Positions 38,135-48,467 of a stretch of 64,000 nt of DNA are shown here, piece after piece. The position numbers and the translations under genes are program-made. Location of the stretch: the NCBI RefSeq assembly GCF_000153325.1, contig NZ_CH724144.1, positions 62,001 to 126,000 of the forward strand. Reading direction: 5' to 3'. Under the pieces are notes generated by a model. The model had not been told where the DNA came from. It did no database searches and was given only the letters and a program-made list of their open reading frames with translations. This DNA is from Photobacterium sp. SKA34 (GTDB taxonomy: Bacteria; Pseudomonadota; Gammaproteobacteria; Enterobacterales; Vibrionaceae). How positions within the stretch are numbered: position 1 is the stretch's first letter; each line of letters starts with the position of its first letter.

Positions 38135-39151
38135 TCTGCTGCCGTCGAGATGAGAGACGATCCAGCTTTGCGCGATGTCCCTATAGCGATCAGTGGTCGC
38201 TCTGCCCGTGGGGTGGTGAGTACTTGTAATTACCTTGCGCGTAAATATGGTATTCATTCCGCAATGCCAACGGCTCATGCTTTAAAATTATGCCCACATT
38301 TAACCTTAGTACCGGGAAGAATGCAGGTATATCGTGAGGTTTCCCAGCAAATACGCGCTATCTTTGAACGCTATACCGATAAAATTGAACCGTTATCATT
38401 AGATGAAGCGTATTTAGATGTCTCAGATTGCGAAATCTTTTATGGCTCTGCCACGCTAATTGCTCAAGATATTCGTCGTGCAATTGAAAGTGAATTACAG
38501 CTCACCGCTTCTGCGGGTGTGGCCCCAGTGAAGTTTATTGCCAAAGTAGCTTCAGATCTGAATAAGCCTAATGGTCAATATGTGGTAACACCTGAAGATG
38601 TAGATAGCTTTGTTGCGGAACTCAAACTAGAAAAAATACCAGGGGTAGGAAAGGTAACTATCCAAAAACTCCATGAGAAAGGCCTGTATGTAGGTCGTGA
38701 TGTACAAAATTATGACCGTCATATACTGCTACAACAATTTGGTAAATTTGGACAATCATTATGGTCTCGAGCACACGGTATTGACGAGCGGGAAGTGATT
38801 GTTGAACGACAACGAAAGTCTGTTGGGGTAGAGCGTACTTTTAGTCAAAATATTTCAAGTTTCGACCAGTGCTGGCAAGTGGTTGATCAGTTATATCCAG
38901 AGCTTGAGCAACGATTACGTAAAGTACGGCCTGAGTTAGATATTGCCAAGCAAGGTATAAAGTTAAAATTTGCAGATTTTCAACAAACCACGGTTGAGCA
39001 TATTTACCCTAAATTAGATAAAGCGCAATTTATCGATTTGTTAAAAGAAGCGATGACCCGACAACATAATCGTGAGATTCGTTTAATTGGCTTAAGTGTT
39101 GGGTTAGAAGTTGGTTTAAAAGCACAACAGCTTTCTTTTGGTTTTGATTAA
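38135..39151 (+). pseudogene. dinB: dinB 3' fragment (DNA polymerase IV without its N-terminus)
   Basis: From the junction the dinB frame reads AAVEMRDDPALRDVPIAISG and continues to a normal end (LSFGFD). All domains except the first 13 or so residues are present, including SLDEAYLDV and KSVGVERT. An internal ATG at 38150 could start a 333-residue product, but it would lack the N-terminal metal-binding Asp and the steric-gate region and should be inactive. It continues the fragment at 24282-24356. Confidence 0.92.
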
Positions 39152-39190
39152 ATGAAACTGAAACTATTCTGTTGGTACTTTGAATATATA

Positions 39191-39227
39191 AACGGGCTTA
39201 ACGTGAGATAACGTCAAGCCCGTTTTT
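39191..39227. terminator. terminator between dinB and pepD
   Basis: AACGGGCTTAACGT / ACGTCAAGCCCGTT, 13 of 14 pairs, followed by TTTTT; shared by the convergent dinB fragment and pepD. Confidence 0.85.
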
Positions 39228-39241
39228 GTTATTCTGTCAGT

Positions 39242-40702
39242 TTATTTTTTAACAGGAATATTTTTAAGTACTGCAATCATTTGATCCCAGAACATTTGAA
39301 CCGTATCAATTTTCACTTTCTCATCAGGAGAGTGCGGGAACTTGATAGTAGGACCAAATGATACCATGTCCATTTCTGGGTACGGTTCTTTAAATAAGCC
39401 GCACTCAAGACCTGCGTGGATTACCATGATATTAGGCTTATTACCGTACACCTCTTGGTACATGTCACGGAATACGTGCATGATTTCAGAATCGGCGTCT
39501 GGTTTCCAACCTGGATATGTACCAGAAAACTCACATTGTGCGCCTGCTAATGTTGCTAATGATTGCAGCATGCTTTCTACATAGCTACGACCAGAGTCAG
39601 TTAAAGAACGTACTAAGCAAAGTACGATAACTTTATCGTTTTCAGTCGTGATAACACCCATATTTAGAGATGTTTCAACAACGCCTTCAATGTCATCGCT
39701 CATACGGATAACACCGTTAGGGCAGACGTTTAGTAGATTGATTAGACGTGCTTGATCTGCCATTACCATCATATCTGCTGGTAGTTCAACTGATTCAGTA
39801 AATAAGTTGATGTCTGTTTCAACATGACCAAGCTCAGCACTTAGTAGTACTTGGTAATGAGCGAATAATGTATTTAGTTGATCAACATTTTCAGCTGGCA
39901 GGGTAACAATCGCAGACGCTTCTCGTGGAATTGCGTTACGTAGGCTACCACCTGTGAAGTTGTTAATACGTAACCCAAGATCGTCTGCGTGACCGACTAA
40001 AAAGCGAGCCAGTAATTTGTTTGCGTTACCACGACCGGTATGAATATCACAACCAGAGTGACCGCCTTTTAAGCCCTTTAGTACCAGTTTAATTGCGTGG
40101 TGAGAAGCAGGTGTTGCTTCACGCTTAATATCAAGTGTGATTGCACCATCTACACCGCCAGCACAACCCATGTAGACTTCGCCCTCTTGCTCTGAGTCAG
40201 TGTTTAGTAGGATGTCACCTTCTAACCAACCTTCTTTAAGACCAAAAGCACCTGTCATGCCAGCTTCTTCATCAATAGTAAGTAGTACTTCTAATGGGCC
40301 ATGTTCGATATCTTTAGCTGCCAGTACCGCAAGACAGCTTGCCATACCCATACCATTATCAGCACCTAATGTTGTACCTTTTGCCGTTACCCACTCACCG
40401 TCGATGTACGGCTGGATAGGATCTTTTGTGAAGTCGTGTACGGTTTCTTCATTTTTCTGTGGAACCATATCGATGTGTGCTTGAAGTACCACACCTTTAC
40501 GGTTTTCCATGCCTGCTGTTGCAGGTTTTTTAATGATCACGTTACCTGTTTCATCACGGCGAACATCTAAGCCTTCTTTTTTAGCAAACTCAATGATGAA
40601 TTGTGCTAATTGTTCTTCATGTTTAGAAGGGTGAGGAATAGAACAGATTTGATCGAAAAATTGCCATACAGCTTTAGGTGATAGTTGACTGATTTCAGAC
40701 AC
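39242..40702 (-). CDS. pepD: aminoacyl-histidine dipeptidase (peptidase D)
   Basis: Cytosolic M20-family metallopeptidase that cleaves Xaa-His dipeptides such as carnosine. The zinc-site segments are visible: LQAHIDMVPQ (about 76-85), GADNGMGMA, LLTIDEEAGMTGAFG and the C-terminal VIHAGLECG. 486 residues, the usual size. Monocistronic. The region upstream (40703-41045) is AT-rich and I see no gene in it. Confidence 0.95.
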   Translation of the reverse strand: MSEISQLSPKAVWQFFDQICSIPHPSKHEEQLAQFIIEFAKKEGLDVRRDETGNVIIKKPATAGMENRKGVVLQAHIDMVPQKNEETVHDFTKDPIQPYIDGEWVTAKGTTLGADNGMGMASCLAVLAAKDIEHGPLEVLLTIDEEAGMTGAFGLKEGWLEGDILLNTDSEQEGEVYMGCAGGVDGAITLDIKREATPASHHAIKLVLKGLKGGHSGCDIHTGRGNANKLLARFLVGHADDLGLRINNFTGGSLRNAIPREASAIVTLPAENVDQLNTLFAHYQVLLSAELGHVETDINLFTESVELPADMMVMADQARLINLLNVCPNGVIRMSDDIEGVVETSLNMGVITTENDKVIVLCLVRSLTDSGRSYVESMLQSLATLAGAQCEFSGTYPGWKPDADSEIMHVFRDMYQEVYGNKPNIMVIHAGLECGLFKEPYPEMDMVSFGPTIKFPHSPDEKVKIDTVQMFWDQMIAVLKNIPVKK

Positions 40703-41028
40703 AGAAGCCTACCTTTATAGAATATTGGTCCAGTGGCATTTGTCAGGCTATTAGCCGCCAAATGATATGTATAAGTAGCGATTTACTCTATCGCATTTTT
40801 TTTAGCATATCATTCAGGCTTCGGTGGAGGTAGAGGAAAAAGTAAAATCTTAAACCACGAATACGATAATAAATAAGTATTAACTGTGCTGTGCTTTTAT
40901 ATTTTGATCTTAATGTTGCACTAATAATTCTTATCTTTATTTTTTTGATCAGAAAGAAACGTCCATTCGAGCTAAAGTGAAAATGAATTACATCGAAAGT
41001 GGTTTAACAATGTTTTTTTATAAAAAAT

Positions 41029-41044
41029 GTGACGAGCTTAAAGA
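41029..41044. promoter_or_regulatory. putative CRP site upstream of the VcdRP-like RNA
   Basis: TGTGACGAGCTTAAAG has a perfect left half and a poor right half. It lies seven bases upstream of the -35 of the small-RNA promoter. V. cholerae vcdRP is reported to be repressed by CRP. Confidence 0.35.
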
Positions 41045-41051
41045 AAATGCT

Positions 41052-41080
41052 TGAAAGTTAATTACGGAATGGTTATGATT
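41052..41080 (+). promoter_or_regulatory. sigma-70 promoter of the VcdRP-like RNA
   Basis: TTGAAA (41052-41057), 17 bases, TATGAT (41075-41080): a near-consensus promoter in an otherwise gene-free region, predicting a transcript start near 41087. Confidence 0.7.
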
Positions 41081-41254
41081 TCTACAGTCTCATAAAGGTA
41101 TGAGAAAACACTGTACACGTTCAGGATGAGCCCGAGATATCGCCTCCATGGAACCGAGATAAGTGCGACCACGATGGTCTTTCCCCCTCCAAGGATTAAG
41201 CGCATAAATATTTATGTGGTTAATTTGGATTACTTATTTATAAGGTGATTTAAA

Positions 41255-41344
41255 ATGAAAATTTTTGATTCAATTACACACTTTTGGAATAACCGCTCTG
41301 TATATACAGGTAACTTTACTTACCCTAACTACTTTGGTTACTAA
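41255..41344 (+). CDS. 29-residue small protein, VcdP-like
   Basis: ATG at 41255 follows AAGGTG at good spacing. The product begins MKIFDSITHFWNNRSVYTGN and ends NYFGY. It is aromatic-rich, soluble and has no signal peptide. Its length equals that of VcdP, the small protein of the V. cholerae VcdRP RNA that activates citrate synthase. It is too short for routine gene calling. Confidence 0.65.
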   Translation: MKIFDSITHFWNNRSVYTGNFTYPNYFGY

Positions 41345-41444
41345 GAATTTTGTTATCTAGTTGCTGACTAGTTAACTGAACAGCTTGTTCACCCCCTAAC
41401 TTGAGAATACTAAATAATCGTGATCGATTATTTGCAACATTCGC

Positions 41445-41474
41445 CGCCGCTTCGTTTTGAAGCGGCGTTTTTTT
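41445..41474 (+). terminator. rho-independent terminator of the small RNA
   Basis: CGCCGCTTC / GAAGCGGCG perfect 9-bp GC-rich stem followed by seven T residues. Confidence 0.93.
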
Positions 41475-41737
41475 ATCTTTAAATCGTCACAACGAATTAG
41501 TCACAAATCGCGACCTGATCTTTAGAAACGTTTTATTGCTGTAGTTCTCATAAATAATAAATAGATGAAATATGTTAATTTGGCATGTTTTTGCTAATAC
41601 CTTGATTTTATGTTGCTAATTATCTGTTCTTAAAAATCAAAAAAAAAATTAAATTTATTCGTCTTAGTTTTGTTCATTTACTCGATATTTTCTGGAAATT
41701 GATAGATCTGATGTTTATAATCGCGCTCGAATTTAAG

Positions 41738-41753
41738 ACGCAAACGTTTTCTT
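41738..41753. promoter_or_regulatory. PurR operator
   Basis: ACGCAAACGTTTTCTT satisfies every fixed position of the PurR consensus AnGCAAnCGnTTnCnT. It lies 17 bases downstream of a consensus -10 (TATAAT, 41716-41721) and 43 bp before the purine permease start, so repression by PurR with hypoxanthine or guanine is expected. Confidence 0.8.
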
Positions 41754-41795
41754 TTGCTTACTACTAACGTGTCAATCTCCAAGGAACTGAGAAAC

Positions 41796-43085
41796 ATGCT
41801 TGAGAAGTTATTTAAACTAAAGGAACACGGCACGAACGTGCGAACGGAGTTGCTTGCTGGCTTAACGACATTCCTGACCATGGCTTACATCATTTTTGTA
41901 AACCCTACTATGCTAGCCAATACGGGAATGGATAAAGGTGCAGTATTTGTTGCGACCTGTTTAGCAGCTATGATCGGCTGTTTTGTGATGGGATTTTTTG
42001 CCAACTATCCTGTCGCACAAGCACCAGGTATGGGTTTGAATGCCTTCTTTACTTATACCGTTGTGCTAGGTATGGGGTATACATGGCAAGTCGCATTAGC
42101 CGCTGTTTTCTTATCAGGCTTGTGCTTTATTGTATTAAGTTTATTAAAAGTACGGGAATGGATCATTAATTCCATACCGTTGGCGCTGCGAACCGGGATT
42201 TCTGCAGGTATTGGTTTATTTCTTGCTTTCATTGCATTGCAGAGCTCAGGTATTGTAGTGGATAATCCTGCTACGTTAGTACAAGTAGGAGATCTAACCA
42301 GTTTTCCTGTTATGATGGCGGCACTCGGTTTCTTTTTAACAATAGCGCTTGTTCATCGTGGTTTTAAAGCCGCAGTATTGATTGCAATCTTAGTTGTTAC
42401 TGGATTGAGTATTGCATTTGGTGAAGTGACTTATGGTGGCGTTATGTCAATGCCACCAAGCATTGCACCAACCTTTATGCAATTAGATTTTTCGGGTGCA
42501 ATGGAAGTCGGCCTGATTTCAATTGTGTTTGCCTTCTTATTTGTCGATTTATTCGATACCGCAGGTACGCTTGTCGGTGTTGCTACAAAAGCAAACTTAA
42601 TTGGTGAAGATGGTAAGTTGCCACGCTTAAATCGCGCGTTACTTGCAGATAGTACTGCAACCTCTGTTGGTGCCTTATTGGGGACATCGAATACCACTTC
42701 TTTTGTCGAGAGTGTGTCCGGTGTCGCAGTCGGAGGTCGTACAGGTCTTACAGCGGTAACGGTTGGTGTATTATTCTTACTCGCTCTATTTTTTGCTCCA
42801 TTAGCCGGCATGGTACCTGCTTACGCAACAGCAGGTGCATTATTTTACGTCGCGATTTTGATGATGTCGGGGTTAGTGGCAATTGATTGGCGTGATCTAA
42901 CTGAAGCTGCACCGGTTGTTGTGGTTTGTTTGTTGATGCCTTTAACTTATTCTATTGCAGAAGGTATCGGCCTAGGTTTTATCACTTATGCTGCGGTTAA
43001 AGCTATGAGTGGTAAGGGACGTGATGTAAATATCAGTGTTTGGGTTATTTCAGCATTGTTCCTTGCAAAAATAATTTTCCTTTAA
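41796..43085 (+). CDS. NCS2-family purine permease (AzgA/PbuG-type)
   Basis: Inner-membrane nucleobase:cation symporter of the AzgA-like branch of NCS2, which usually takes hypoxanthine, guanine or adenine. It shows LLAGLTTFLTMAYIIFVNP in the first helix, APGMGLNAFFTY, the signature LFVDLFDTAGTLVGV and GTSNTTSFVES. About 12-14 hydrophobic segments; 429 residues. Start at 41796 follows AAGGAA; the frame's earlier TTG at 41754 lies over the PurR box. gpt follows within 70 bp, linking uptake to salvage. Confidence 0.92.
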   Translation: MLEKLFKLKEHGTNVRTELLAGLTTFLTMAYIIFVNPTMLANTGMDKGAVFVATCLAAMIGCFVMGFFANYPVAQAPGMGLNAFFTYTVVLGMGYTWQVALAAVFLSGLCFIVLSLLKVREWIINSIPLALRTGISAGIGLFLAFIALQSSGIVVDNPATLVQVGDLTSFPVMMAALGFFLTIALVHRGFKAAVLIAILVVTGLSIAFGEVTYGGVMSMPPSIAPTFMQLDFSGAMEVGLISIVFAFLFVDLFDTAGTLVGVATKANLIGEDGKLPRLNRALLADSTATSVGALLGTSNTTSFVESVSGVAVGGRTGLTAVTVGVLFLLALFFAPLAGMVPAYATAGALFYVAILMMSGLVAIDWRDLTEAAPVVVVCLLMPLTYSIAEGIGLGFITYAAVKAMSGKGRDVNISVWVISALFLAKIIFL

Positions 43086-43154
43086 GTTTTAGATTTTATA
43101 AAGCTTTATTTATTTATGGCGATTTTACATCGTTGATCCAGAGGTTCTTTATCT

Positions 43155-43613
43155 ATGAGTAATAAATTCATCATCACTTGGGATAACATGCAAACTTATA
43201 CCCGTCAGCTAGCTGAAAAGCTGCTACCAGCTGACCAGTGGACAGGTATTATTGCTGTTAGCCGTGGCGGTCTTGTTCCTGCTGCTATTTTGGCACGTGA
43301 ACTGGGTATTCGTCATGTAGATACTGTATGTATCTCAAGCTACGATCATGATCATCAGCGTGATATGCGTGTGATCAAGAAAGCAGAAGGTGATGGTGAA
43401 GGCTTTATTATTGTTGATGATTTAGTCGACACTGGCGGTACTGCTGAAAAAATTCGTGAAATGTACCCACGTGGTAAATTTGTAACAGTATGCGCAAAGC
43501 CTGCGGGGCACCATTTAGTTGATGATTATGTTGTTGATATTCCACAAGATACGTGGATTGAACAACCATGGGATATGGCAGTTACTTTTGTCGATCCAAT
43601 CGCTAAAAAATAA
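43155..43613 (+). CDS. gpt: xanthine-guanine phosphoribosyltransferase
   Basis: Purine salvage enzyme converting guanine, xanthine and hypoxanthine to nucleotides using PRPP. The PRPP-binding loop is [14 protein letters not shown] (84-97), with SRGGLVPA (36-43). 152 residues, as in E. coli. It follows the purine permease and may share its PurR-controlled transcript. A terminator follows. Confidence 0.96.
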   Translation: MSNKFIITWDNMQTYTRQLAEKLLPADQWTGIIAVSRGGLVPAAILARELGIRHVDTVCISSYDHDHQRDMRVIKKAEGDGEGFIIVDDLVDTGGTAEKIREMYPRGKFVTVCAKPAGHHLVDDYVVDIPQDTWIEQPWDMAVTFVDPIAKK

Positions 43614-43676
43614 AGTAGCTTAATCTCTCACAGTATAGAGTAGTGTTATTCGCTACTGTAAACTAAGATTGTTTTT

Positions 43677-43704
43677 AAAGACGCCATAAAGGCGTCTTTT
43701 TTTT
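43677..43704 (+). terminator. rho-independent terminator after gpt
   Basis: AAAGACGCC / GGCGTCTTT stem with a five-base loop and a T run. Confidence 0.9.
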
Positions 43705-43778
43705 GCGTTAAATCGACACCTTCAACCCGTTTTGGGTATATCATCTTAACAATTATCACGCCTACGTTGGAGAGTGCT

Positions 43779-45041
43779 GTGTCAGAGCCATCCCCTGAGA
43801 ATTTATCAGAAAAGCTATTTGCCCCGAGACCGACGTCAAAAGAAACCTCGAATTTAGTTAAAATTGCCCATGTGCGAAGTGGAAAAGTGAATAATGCACT
43901 TGATGGCGAAAGTGAAACTGGTTGGTACCGTGTTTTACGCCGTCCGCAATGGATTTGGCAGGGTGTCGATCCGATAGAGCTTGAAGCGGTACTTGCTCGT
44001 ATTGCGAGTGCGAAATCCCCACGTACAAGTGAACATTTACTTGATACGGTGATTGGTTATAAGCCAGGCAACTGGACATACGAATGGTCGCAGTTGGGCG
44101 CAGACTATCAGAAGCAAGCTCGTCTTCTAATAAATGATGGCGAGAAGCTTAAAGCTTCTGAATTGTTATTAAAAGCGAGCACTCATTACAGTATTGCGGC
44201 GTATCCCTATATCAAAGGCGATCAATTGGCTGATCAAGCAGAGTTGCAAGCCAATCAAAGTTATCGTGAAGCGATAGAATTACGCCCGCATGATATGCGA
44301 ACGATTAATGTGAAGTATGAGGGAAAAAACTTCGAAGCTTTCATTCATTTGCCTCGTACCGATAAACTATTACCCACTGTAATCGTTAGCGGTGGTTTAG
44401 ATACATTACAATGCGATTTGTGGCGTTTATATGAAGATTATTTAGGGCCAGCAGGTTATGCAATGGTGACACTGGATATGCCATCCGTGGGGCATTGTGA
44501 TCGTTGGAACTTAACTGAAGATACTAGTCGACTTCATCAAGCGTTATTACAGCAGATACGTGATGTACCTTGGGTTGATCACCATAAAGTTGCAATGCTA
44601 GGGTTACGAATGGGCGGTAATGCAGCCATTCGTTTAGGCTTTATGGAGCCAACGCGTTTAAAAACCTGTATTAGCTTGGGTGGCGCGATTCATAGCGTGT
44701 TGACTCAGCCTAAGCTTATTGAGCAGATCCCTCGGATGTATCTTGATGTTTTAGCATCTCGAATGGGAAAAAATGGTCAATCGGAAACCAGCATCATTTC
44801 TCATCTTCCTGCATGGTCGTTAAAGCACCAAGGGATTTTAGGTCGTCGTCGTATTGATATGCCAATGCTGGGGATAAGTTTAAAAAATGATCCTGTATGC
44901 CCTGAAAGTGATAATCAGTTAATTGCATTATCCAGTTATGGTGGTAAAGCGATAACGTTACCAGAAAAGCCTATTCATGATGGCTACCATCGTTCATTAA
45001 CGACTGTCGTTGAATGGTTAAATGAGCAGTTAGGGGAATAA
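43779..45041 (+). CDS. frsA: FrsA-type alpha/beta hydrolase
   Basis: FrsA (YafA), named fermentation-respiration switch protein from its interaction with EIIA-Glc; biochemically an alpha/beta-hydrolase-fold esterase-like protein. N-terminal helical region with NLSEKLFAPRPTSKETS and GWYRVLRRPQWIWQG, then the hydrolase core with LPTVIVSGGLDTLQCD and MLGLRMGGNAAIRLG. The nucleophile elbow reads GLRMGG, with no Ser at the usual position, in line with other FrsA proteins. The GTG at 43779 has GGAGA upstream. 420 residues. Gene order gpt-frsA-crl matches E. coli; crr, its reported partner, lies at 63.1 kb. Confidence 0.93.
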   Translation: MSEPSPENLSEKLFAPRPTSKETSNLVKIAHVRSGKVNNALDGESETGWYRVLRRPQWIWQGVDPIELEAVLARIASAKSPRTSEHLLDTVIGYKPGNWTYEWSQLGADYQKQARLLINDGEKLKASELLLKASTHYSIAAYPYIKGDQLADQAELQANQSYREAIELRPHDMRTINVKYEGKNFEAFIHLPRTDKLLPTVIVSGGLDTLQCDLWRLYEDYLGPAGYAMVTLDMPSVGHCDRWNLTEDTSRLHQALLQQIRDVPWVDHHKVAMLGLRMGGNAAIRLGFMEPTRLKTCISLGGAIHSVLTQPKLIEQIPRMYLDVLASRMGKNGQSETSIISHLPAWSLKHQGILGRRRIDMPMLGISLKNDPVCPESDNQLIALSSYGGKAITLPEKPIHDGYHRSLTTVVEWLNEQLGE

Positions 45042-45310
45042 AATAGACAATTATTTGGCTCTGGTGGTTAAGTAGAGACAAAACCTTGACGGAATACCGT
45101 AAGGCTCTTGCTTTTTATTTTATACTGCTATGATATTGTTAATAAAATGTCATATCTTCATTGGCATTTTATCCATATTCAACCATAATATATAAATACT
45201 GATAGCTATCATGTTGCACATAAACAACATGATTAAAAAACGTTATTAGAAGTATATTATTTTGAGTATTCGCATACTCATCACTGCAGTTGACTATGGA
45301 TGGATTTGCA

Positions 45311-45715
45311 ATGACTTCGACAACTCTTTTTCCGCCTCATGGGCGTTTAATGACAAAATTAACTGCGCTTGGTCCTTACTTACGAGAGAAAAAATCAAAA
45401 GAAGGTCAGTTCTTTTTTGATTGTTTAGCCAGTTGTGTTAATGCTGATAAAGAGCCAGAACAACGTGAATTTTGGGGCTGGTGGTTAATTTTAACTGCAA
45501 CTGATAATGGTTATGAATATTGCTATGATTTTGGCCGTTTTGATTTAAATGGTGAGTGGAATAACGGAAAGTTACCCGCTAAGCATAAAGATGCTGTGAT
45601 GAAAACGTTATCAGACTTTCACGGTAAATTGACACCATTTATTGTTGATGACTGCCAGCTAACCTTATCTTCATCTTCAGAACTAACGCAAACACCGCTT
45701 ACTGAGCTAGCATAA
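45311..45715 (+). CDS. crl: sigma factor-binding protein Crl
   Basis: Crl promotes association of sigma-S with RNA polymerase core. 134 residues starting MTSTTLFPPHGRLMTKL, with the family segments LTALGPYLRE, REFWGWWLILTATDNGYEYCYDFGRFD and LSDFHGKL. A slightly upstream ATG (45296) lacks a ribosome-binding site at proper spacing. Followed by a terminator. Confidence 0.93.
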   Translation: MTSTTLFPPHGRLMTKLTALGPYLREKKSKEGQFFFDCLASCVNADKEPEQREFWGWWLILTATDNGYEYCYDFGRFDLNGEWNNGKLPAKHKDAVMKTLSDFHGKLTPFIVDDCQLTLSSSSELTQTPLTELA

Positions 45716-45736
45716 ATAATTTGCTCTAAATTTATA

Positions 45737-45768
45737 AAACCCATCCAATGAAGTGATGGGTTTTTTTG
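45737..45768 (+). terminator. rho-independent terminator after crl
   Basis: AAAACCCATC / GATGGGTTTT stem-loop with a following T run. Confidence 0.85.
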
Positions 45769-45970
45769 TGTCTTTTTTTTACATATTGTTGTCTGAGGTA
45801 ACCGAATTTAGAGGCTTAAGGATAAATTTGTGTGATTTGTAAGCGTTTCAGTTGGTTAACTAAATATTTGCGAACTTATATCTATTTAGCCACTGTTTTT
45901 CTCTTGTGCTTTATTAGCAGTATTGATAAAACAAAGTACATATTATTTCTTTCTATTTTGTTTGATCCCC

Positions 45971-47125
45971 ATGGCAGATACCAAAAATACTAATGCTCGA
46001 GAGCAAGACCTTGCAGCATCTGCTGCATCACAAACAATTGTTGTTAAGTTGGGCACCAGTGTTCTCACTGGCGGGACGCTGAAGCTAGATCGCGCCCACA
46101 TGGTTGAGCTTGTTCGTCAATGTGCGATGCTTCGTCGTCAAGGACATAAAATTATTATTGTCACATCTGGTGCAATTGCAGCAGGACGTGAGCATTTAGG
46201 TTACCCCGAACTGCCCAAAACAATGGCGAGTAAGCAATTACTGGCAGCTGTTGGTCAAGGTCGATTAATTCAAGAGTGGGAAAGCTTATTTGGTATCTAT
46301 GGGATCAATATTGGTCAAATGCTATTAACGCGTGCAGATTTACACGATCGTGAACGTTATTTAAATGCGCGTGATATGTTAGTCGCCTTACTGGATAACG
46401 GCATTGTTCCTGTTGTAAATGAAAATGATGCGGTAGCGACAACAGAAATTAAAGTGGGTGATAACGATAACTTATCCGCACTTGTCGGTATTTTAGGCGG
46501 CGCAGATAAATTATTACTGATGACCGATCAGACTGGTTTATTTACTGCCGATCCACGTAATAATCCTGACGCAGAGCTTATCCGCGAAGTACATACAATT
46601 GATGAAACACTGCGTAAATTAGCAGGTGGTACTGTTGGTGGTTTAGGTACTGGCGGTATGGCTACAAAACTACAGGCAGCTGATGTGGCTCGTCGAGCTG
46701 GTATCGAAGTGATCATTGCTGCTGGTCGTCGTCCTGATGTAATCATTGATTTAGCGGAAGGTAAATCTGTCGGTACGCGTTTCTTACCACTGGAATCACC
46801 ATTAGAAAGCCGTAAGCGTTGGATTTTAGCTGGGCCTCCTCCTGCAGGTGACATTGTTATTGACGATGGTGCTGTCATTGCAGTGCAACAACGTGGGAGT
46901 AGTTTACTTGCAAAAGGGATCACCATGGTAAAAGGTGATTTTGAACGCGGTGAAGTTGTGCGTATCTTTGATAAACAAAATACCCTATTAGCACGTGGTA
47001 TTTGCCGCTACTCGAGTGTAGATATGGCAAAAATTGCAGGAAAGCATAGTCAAGAAATTCACCTTGTGTTGGGGTACGAATATGGTCATGTGGCTATCCA
47101 TCGTGATGATATGGTAGTTATTTAA
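45971..47125 (+). CDS. proB: glutamate 5-kinase
   Basis: First step of proline synthesis: phosphorylates L-glutamate. An amino-acid-kinase domain ([46 protein letters not shown]) is followed by a C-terminal PUA domain ([10 protein letters not shown] ... ICRYSSVDM). 384 residues from the ATG at 45971; the preceding in-frame stretch is not conserved. Forms proBA with the next gene, whose start is 69 bp beyond its stop. Confidence 0.96.
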   Translation: MADTKNTNAREQDLAASAASQTIVVKLGTSVLTGGTLKLDRAHMVELVRQCAMLRRQGHKIIIVTSGAIAAGREHLGYPELPKTMASKQLLAAVGQGRLIQEWESLFGIYGINIGQMLLTRADLHDRERYLNARDMLVALLDNGIVPVVNENDAVATTEIKVGDNDNLSALVGILGGADKLLLMTDQTGLFTADPRNNPDAELIREVHTIDETLRKLAGGTVGGLGTGGMATKLQAADVARRAGIEVIIAAGRRPDVIIDLAEGKSVGTRFLPLESPLESRKRWILAGPPPAGDIVIDDGAVIAVQQRGSSLLAKGITMVKGDFERGEVVRIFDKQNTLLARGICRYSSVDMAKIAGKHSQEIHLVLGYEYGHVAIHRDDMVVI

Positions 47126-47193
47126 AAAACGACATGTATGTATAAATACAGATAAGTATTGGCATCTCGACAAGGATTAATAGAGGAATTATT

Positions 47194-48450
47194 GTGAATC
47201 TTGAATTAATGGGACAAGCGGGACAACAAGCTGCTTTCGAGTTAGCAACAACGTCAACTGCGGTTAAAAATAATGCCTTAGCGATTATTGCTGATGAATT
47301 AGAAAGTAATAAAGACATTATCTTAGCGGCGAACAAACAAGATATTGATGCCGCGCTTGAATCAGGTATGTCCGATGCATTAGTCGATCGCCTATTACTA
47401 AATGAATCACGTTTAGCGGGTATCGCAAATGATGTGCGCAATGTGATTAATCTTAATGATCCTGTTGGTGCAGAGCTTGATAGCCGCGTACTTGAAAATG
47501 GCATGCGTTTAAGCCGTCGTCGCGTTCCATTAGGTGTTGTTGGTGTAATTTATGAAGCGCGCCCGAATGTTACGATTGATATTGCTGCACTATGCCTAAA
47601 AACAGGTAACGCTAGCATTCTTCGTGGTGGTCGTGAGACATTCCATTCTAATATGGCACTGGTAAAAGTGATTCAAGTGGCATTGGAAAAAGCAGGGCTT
47701 CCAGCCGCTTCTGTACAGTACATTGAACAACCCGATCGCGAACTTGTTTCACAATTGCTCAAGCTTGATCAATTCGTCGATATGATCATTCCTCGTGGTG
47801 GTGCAGGTTTACATAAAATGTGTAAAGAAAATAGCACGATCCCTGTGATCATCGGTGGTTTTGGTATTAGCCATATTTATGTTGATGAAAGTGCCGATCT
47901 TACGCGCTCTTTAGATGTGGTTGAAAATGCCAAGGTACAGCGCCCATCAGCCTGTAACGCGTTAGATACCTTATTGGTAAATGAGAAAGTAGCAGAAGCC
48001 TTTTTATCGCGTTTAGTTGAGCGTATGAATAAAGCTAAAGTTACGTTTGTGGCCGATGAACATGCGTATAACTTATTGGAAGGTAAAGCTTCCTCATTGC
48101 GTAAGATCACTGAAGGTGACTTTGATACCGAATGGTTAAGCTACACATTGGGTATTAAAGTGGTAAACGATGTGGATGAAGCTATTTTCCATATGCGTAA
48201 ACACAATGCGAGTCATTCAGATTCGATATTAACGAATAACCTGCAGTCGGCAGAACGTTTTGTTAATGCGGCAGGCTCTGCGGCGGTTTATGTGAATGCG
48301 TCTACACGTTTTACTGACGGTGCACAATTTGGTTTGGGTGCTGAAGTCGCTGTATCTACTCAAAAACTGCATGCTCGTGGCCCTATGGGCTTAGAAGAGC
48401 TAACGAGTTATAAGTGGGTTGGTGTTGCTGATTACTTAAGCCGTGCTTAA
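47194..48450 (+). CDS. proA: gamma-glutamyl phosphate reductase
   Basis: Second step of proline synthesis, NADPH-dependent reduction to glutamate-5-semialdehyde. Aldehyde-dehydrogenase-like fold with [28 protein letters not shown] and the catalytic Cys in [12 protein letters not shown]. 418 residues, GTG start with AGAGGA upstream. Confidence 0.96.
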   Translation: MNLELMGQAGQQAAFELATTSTAVKNNALAIIADELESNKDIILAANKQDIDAALESGMSDALVDRLLLNESRLAGIANDVRNVINLNDPVGAELDSRVLENGMRLSRRRVPLGVVGVIYEARPNVTIDIAALCLKTGNASILRGGRETFHSNMALVKVIQVALEKAGLPAASVQYIEQPDRELVSQLLKLDQFVDMIIPRGGAGLHKMCKENSTIPVIIGGFGISHIYVDESADLTRSLDVVENAKVQRPSACNALDTLLVNEKVAEAFLSRLVERMNKAKVTFVADEHAYNLLEGKASSLRKITEGDFDTEWLSYTLGIKVVNDVDEAIFHMRKHNASHSDSILTNNLQSAERFVNAAGSAAVYVNASTRFTDGAQFGLGAEVAVSTQKLHARGPMGLEELTSYKWVGVADYLSRA

Positions 48451-48467
48451 TCGTTAAATAAAATGTA

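Larger units (their letters stand above)
41087..41474 (+). ncRNA. candidate dual-function small RNA (VcdRP-like)
   Basis: A transcription unit of about 390 nt bounded by a strong promoter and a strong terminator. It contains a GC-rich 5' leader with a CCCCC run (41183-41187), a 29-codon frame (41255-41344), a 3' segment with a second CCCCC run (41392-41396), a perfect AT-rich hairpin (41412-41433), and the terminator. In V. cholerae the dual-function RNA VcdRP encodes a 29-residue protein that binds citrate synthase and base-pairs with sugar-transport mRNAs through C-rich stretches. The match of protein size and C runs supports homology, but I cannot align sequences here. Confidence 0.6.

Noticed and set aside
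38008-38229. 73-codon open frame crossing the right island junction
   Set aside because: Joins island non-coding DNA to dinB read in the wrong frame; the true dinB frame is open through the same bases.
38150-39151. Functional second dinB starting at the internal ATG
   Set aside because: Would lack the N-terminal Asp and steric-gate residues essential in Y-family polymerases; treated as a gene fragment.
41478-41737. Purine riboswitch in front of the purine permease
   Set aside because: No match to the three-way junction and conserved loop bases of purine riboswitches; a PurR operator explains control instead.
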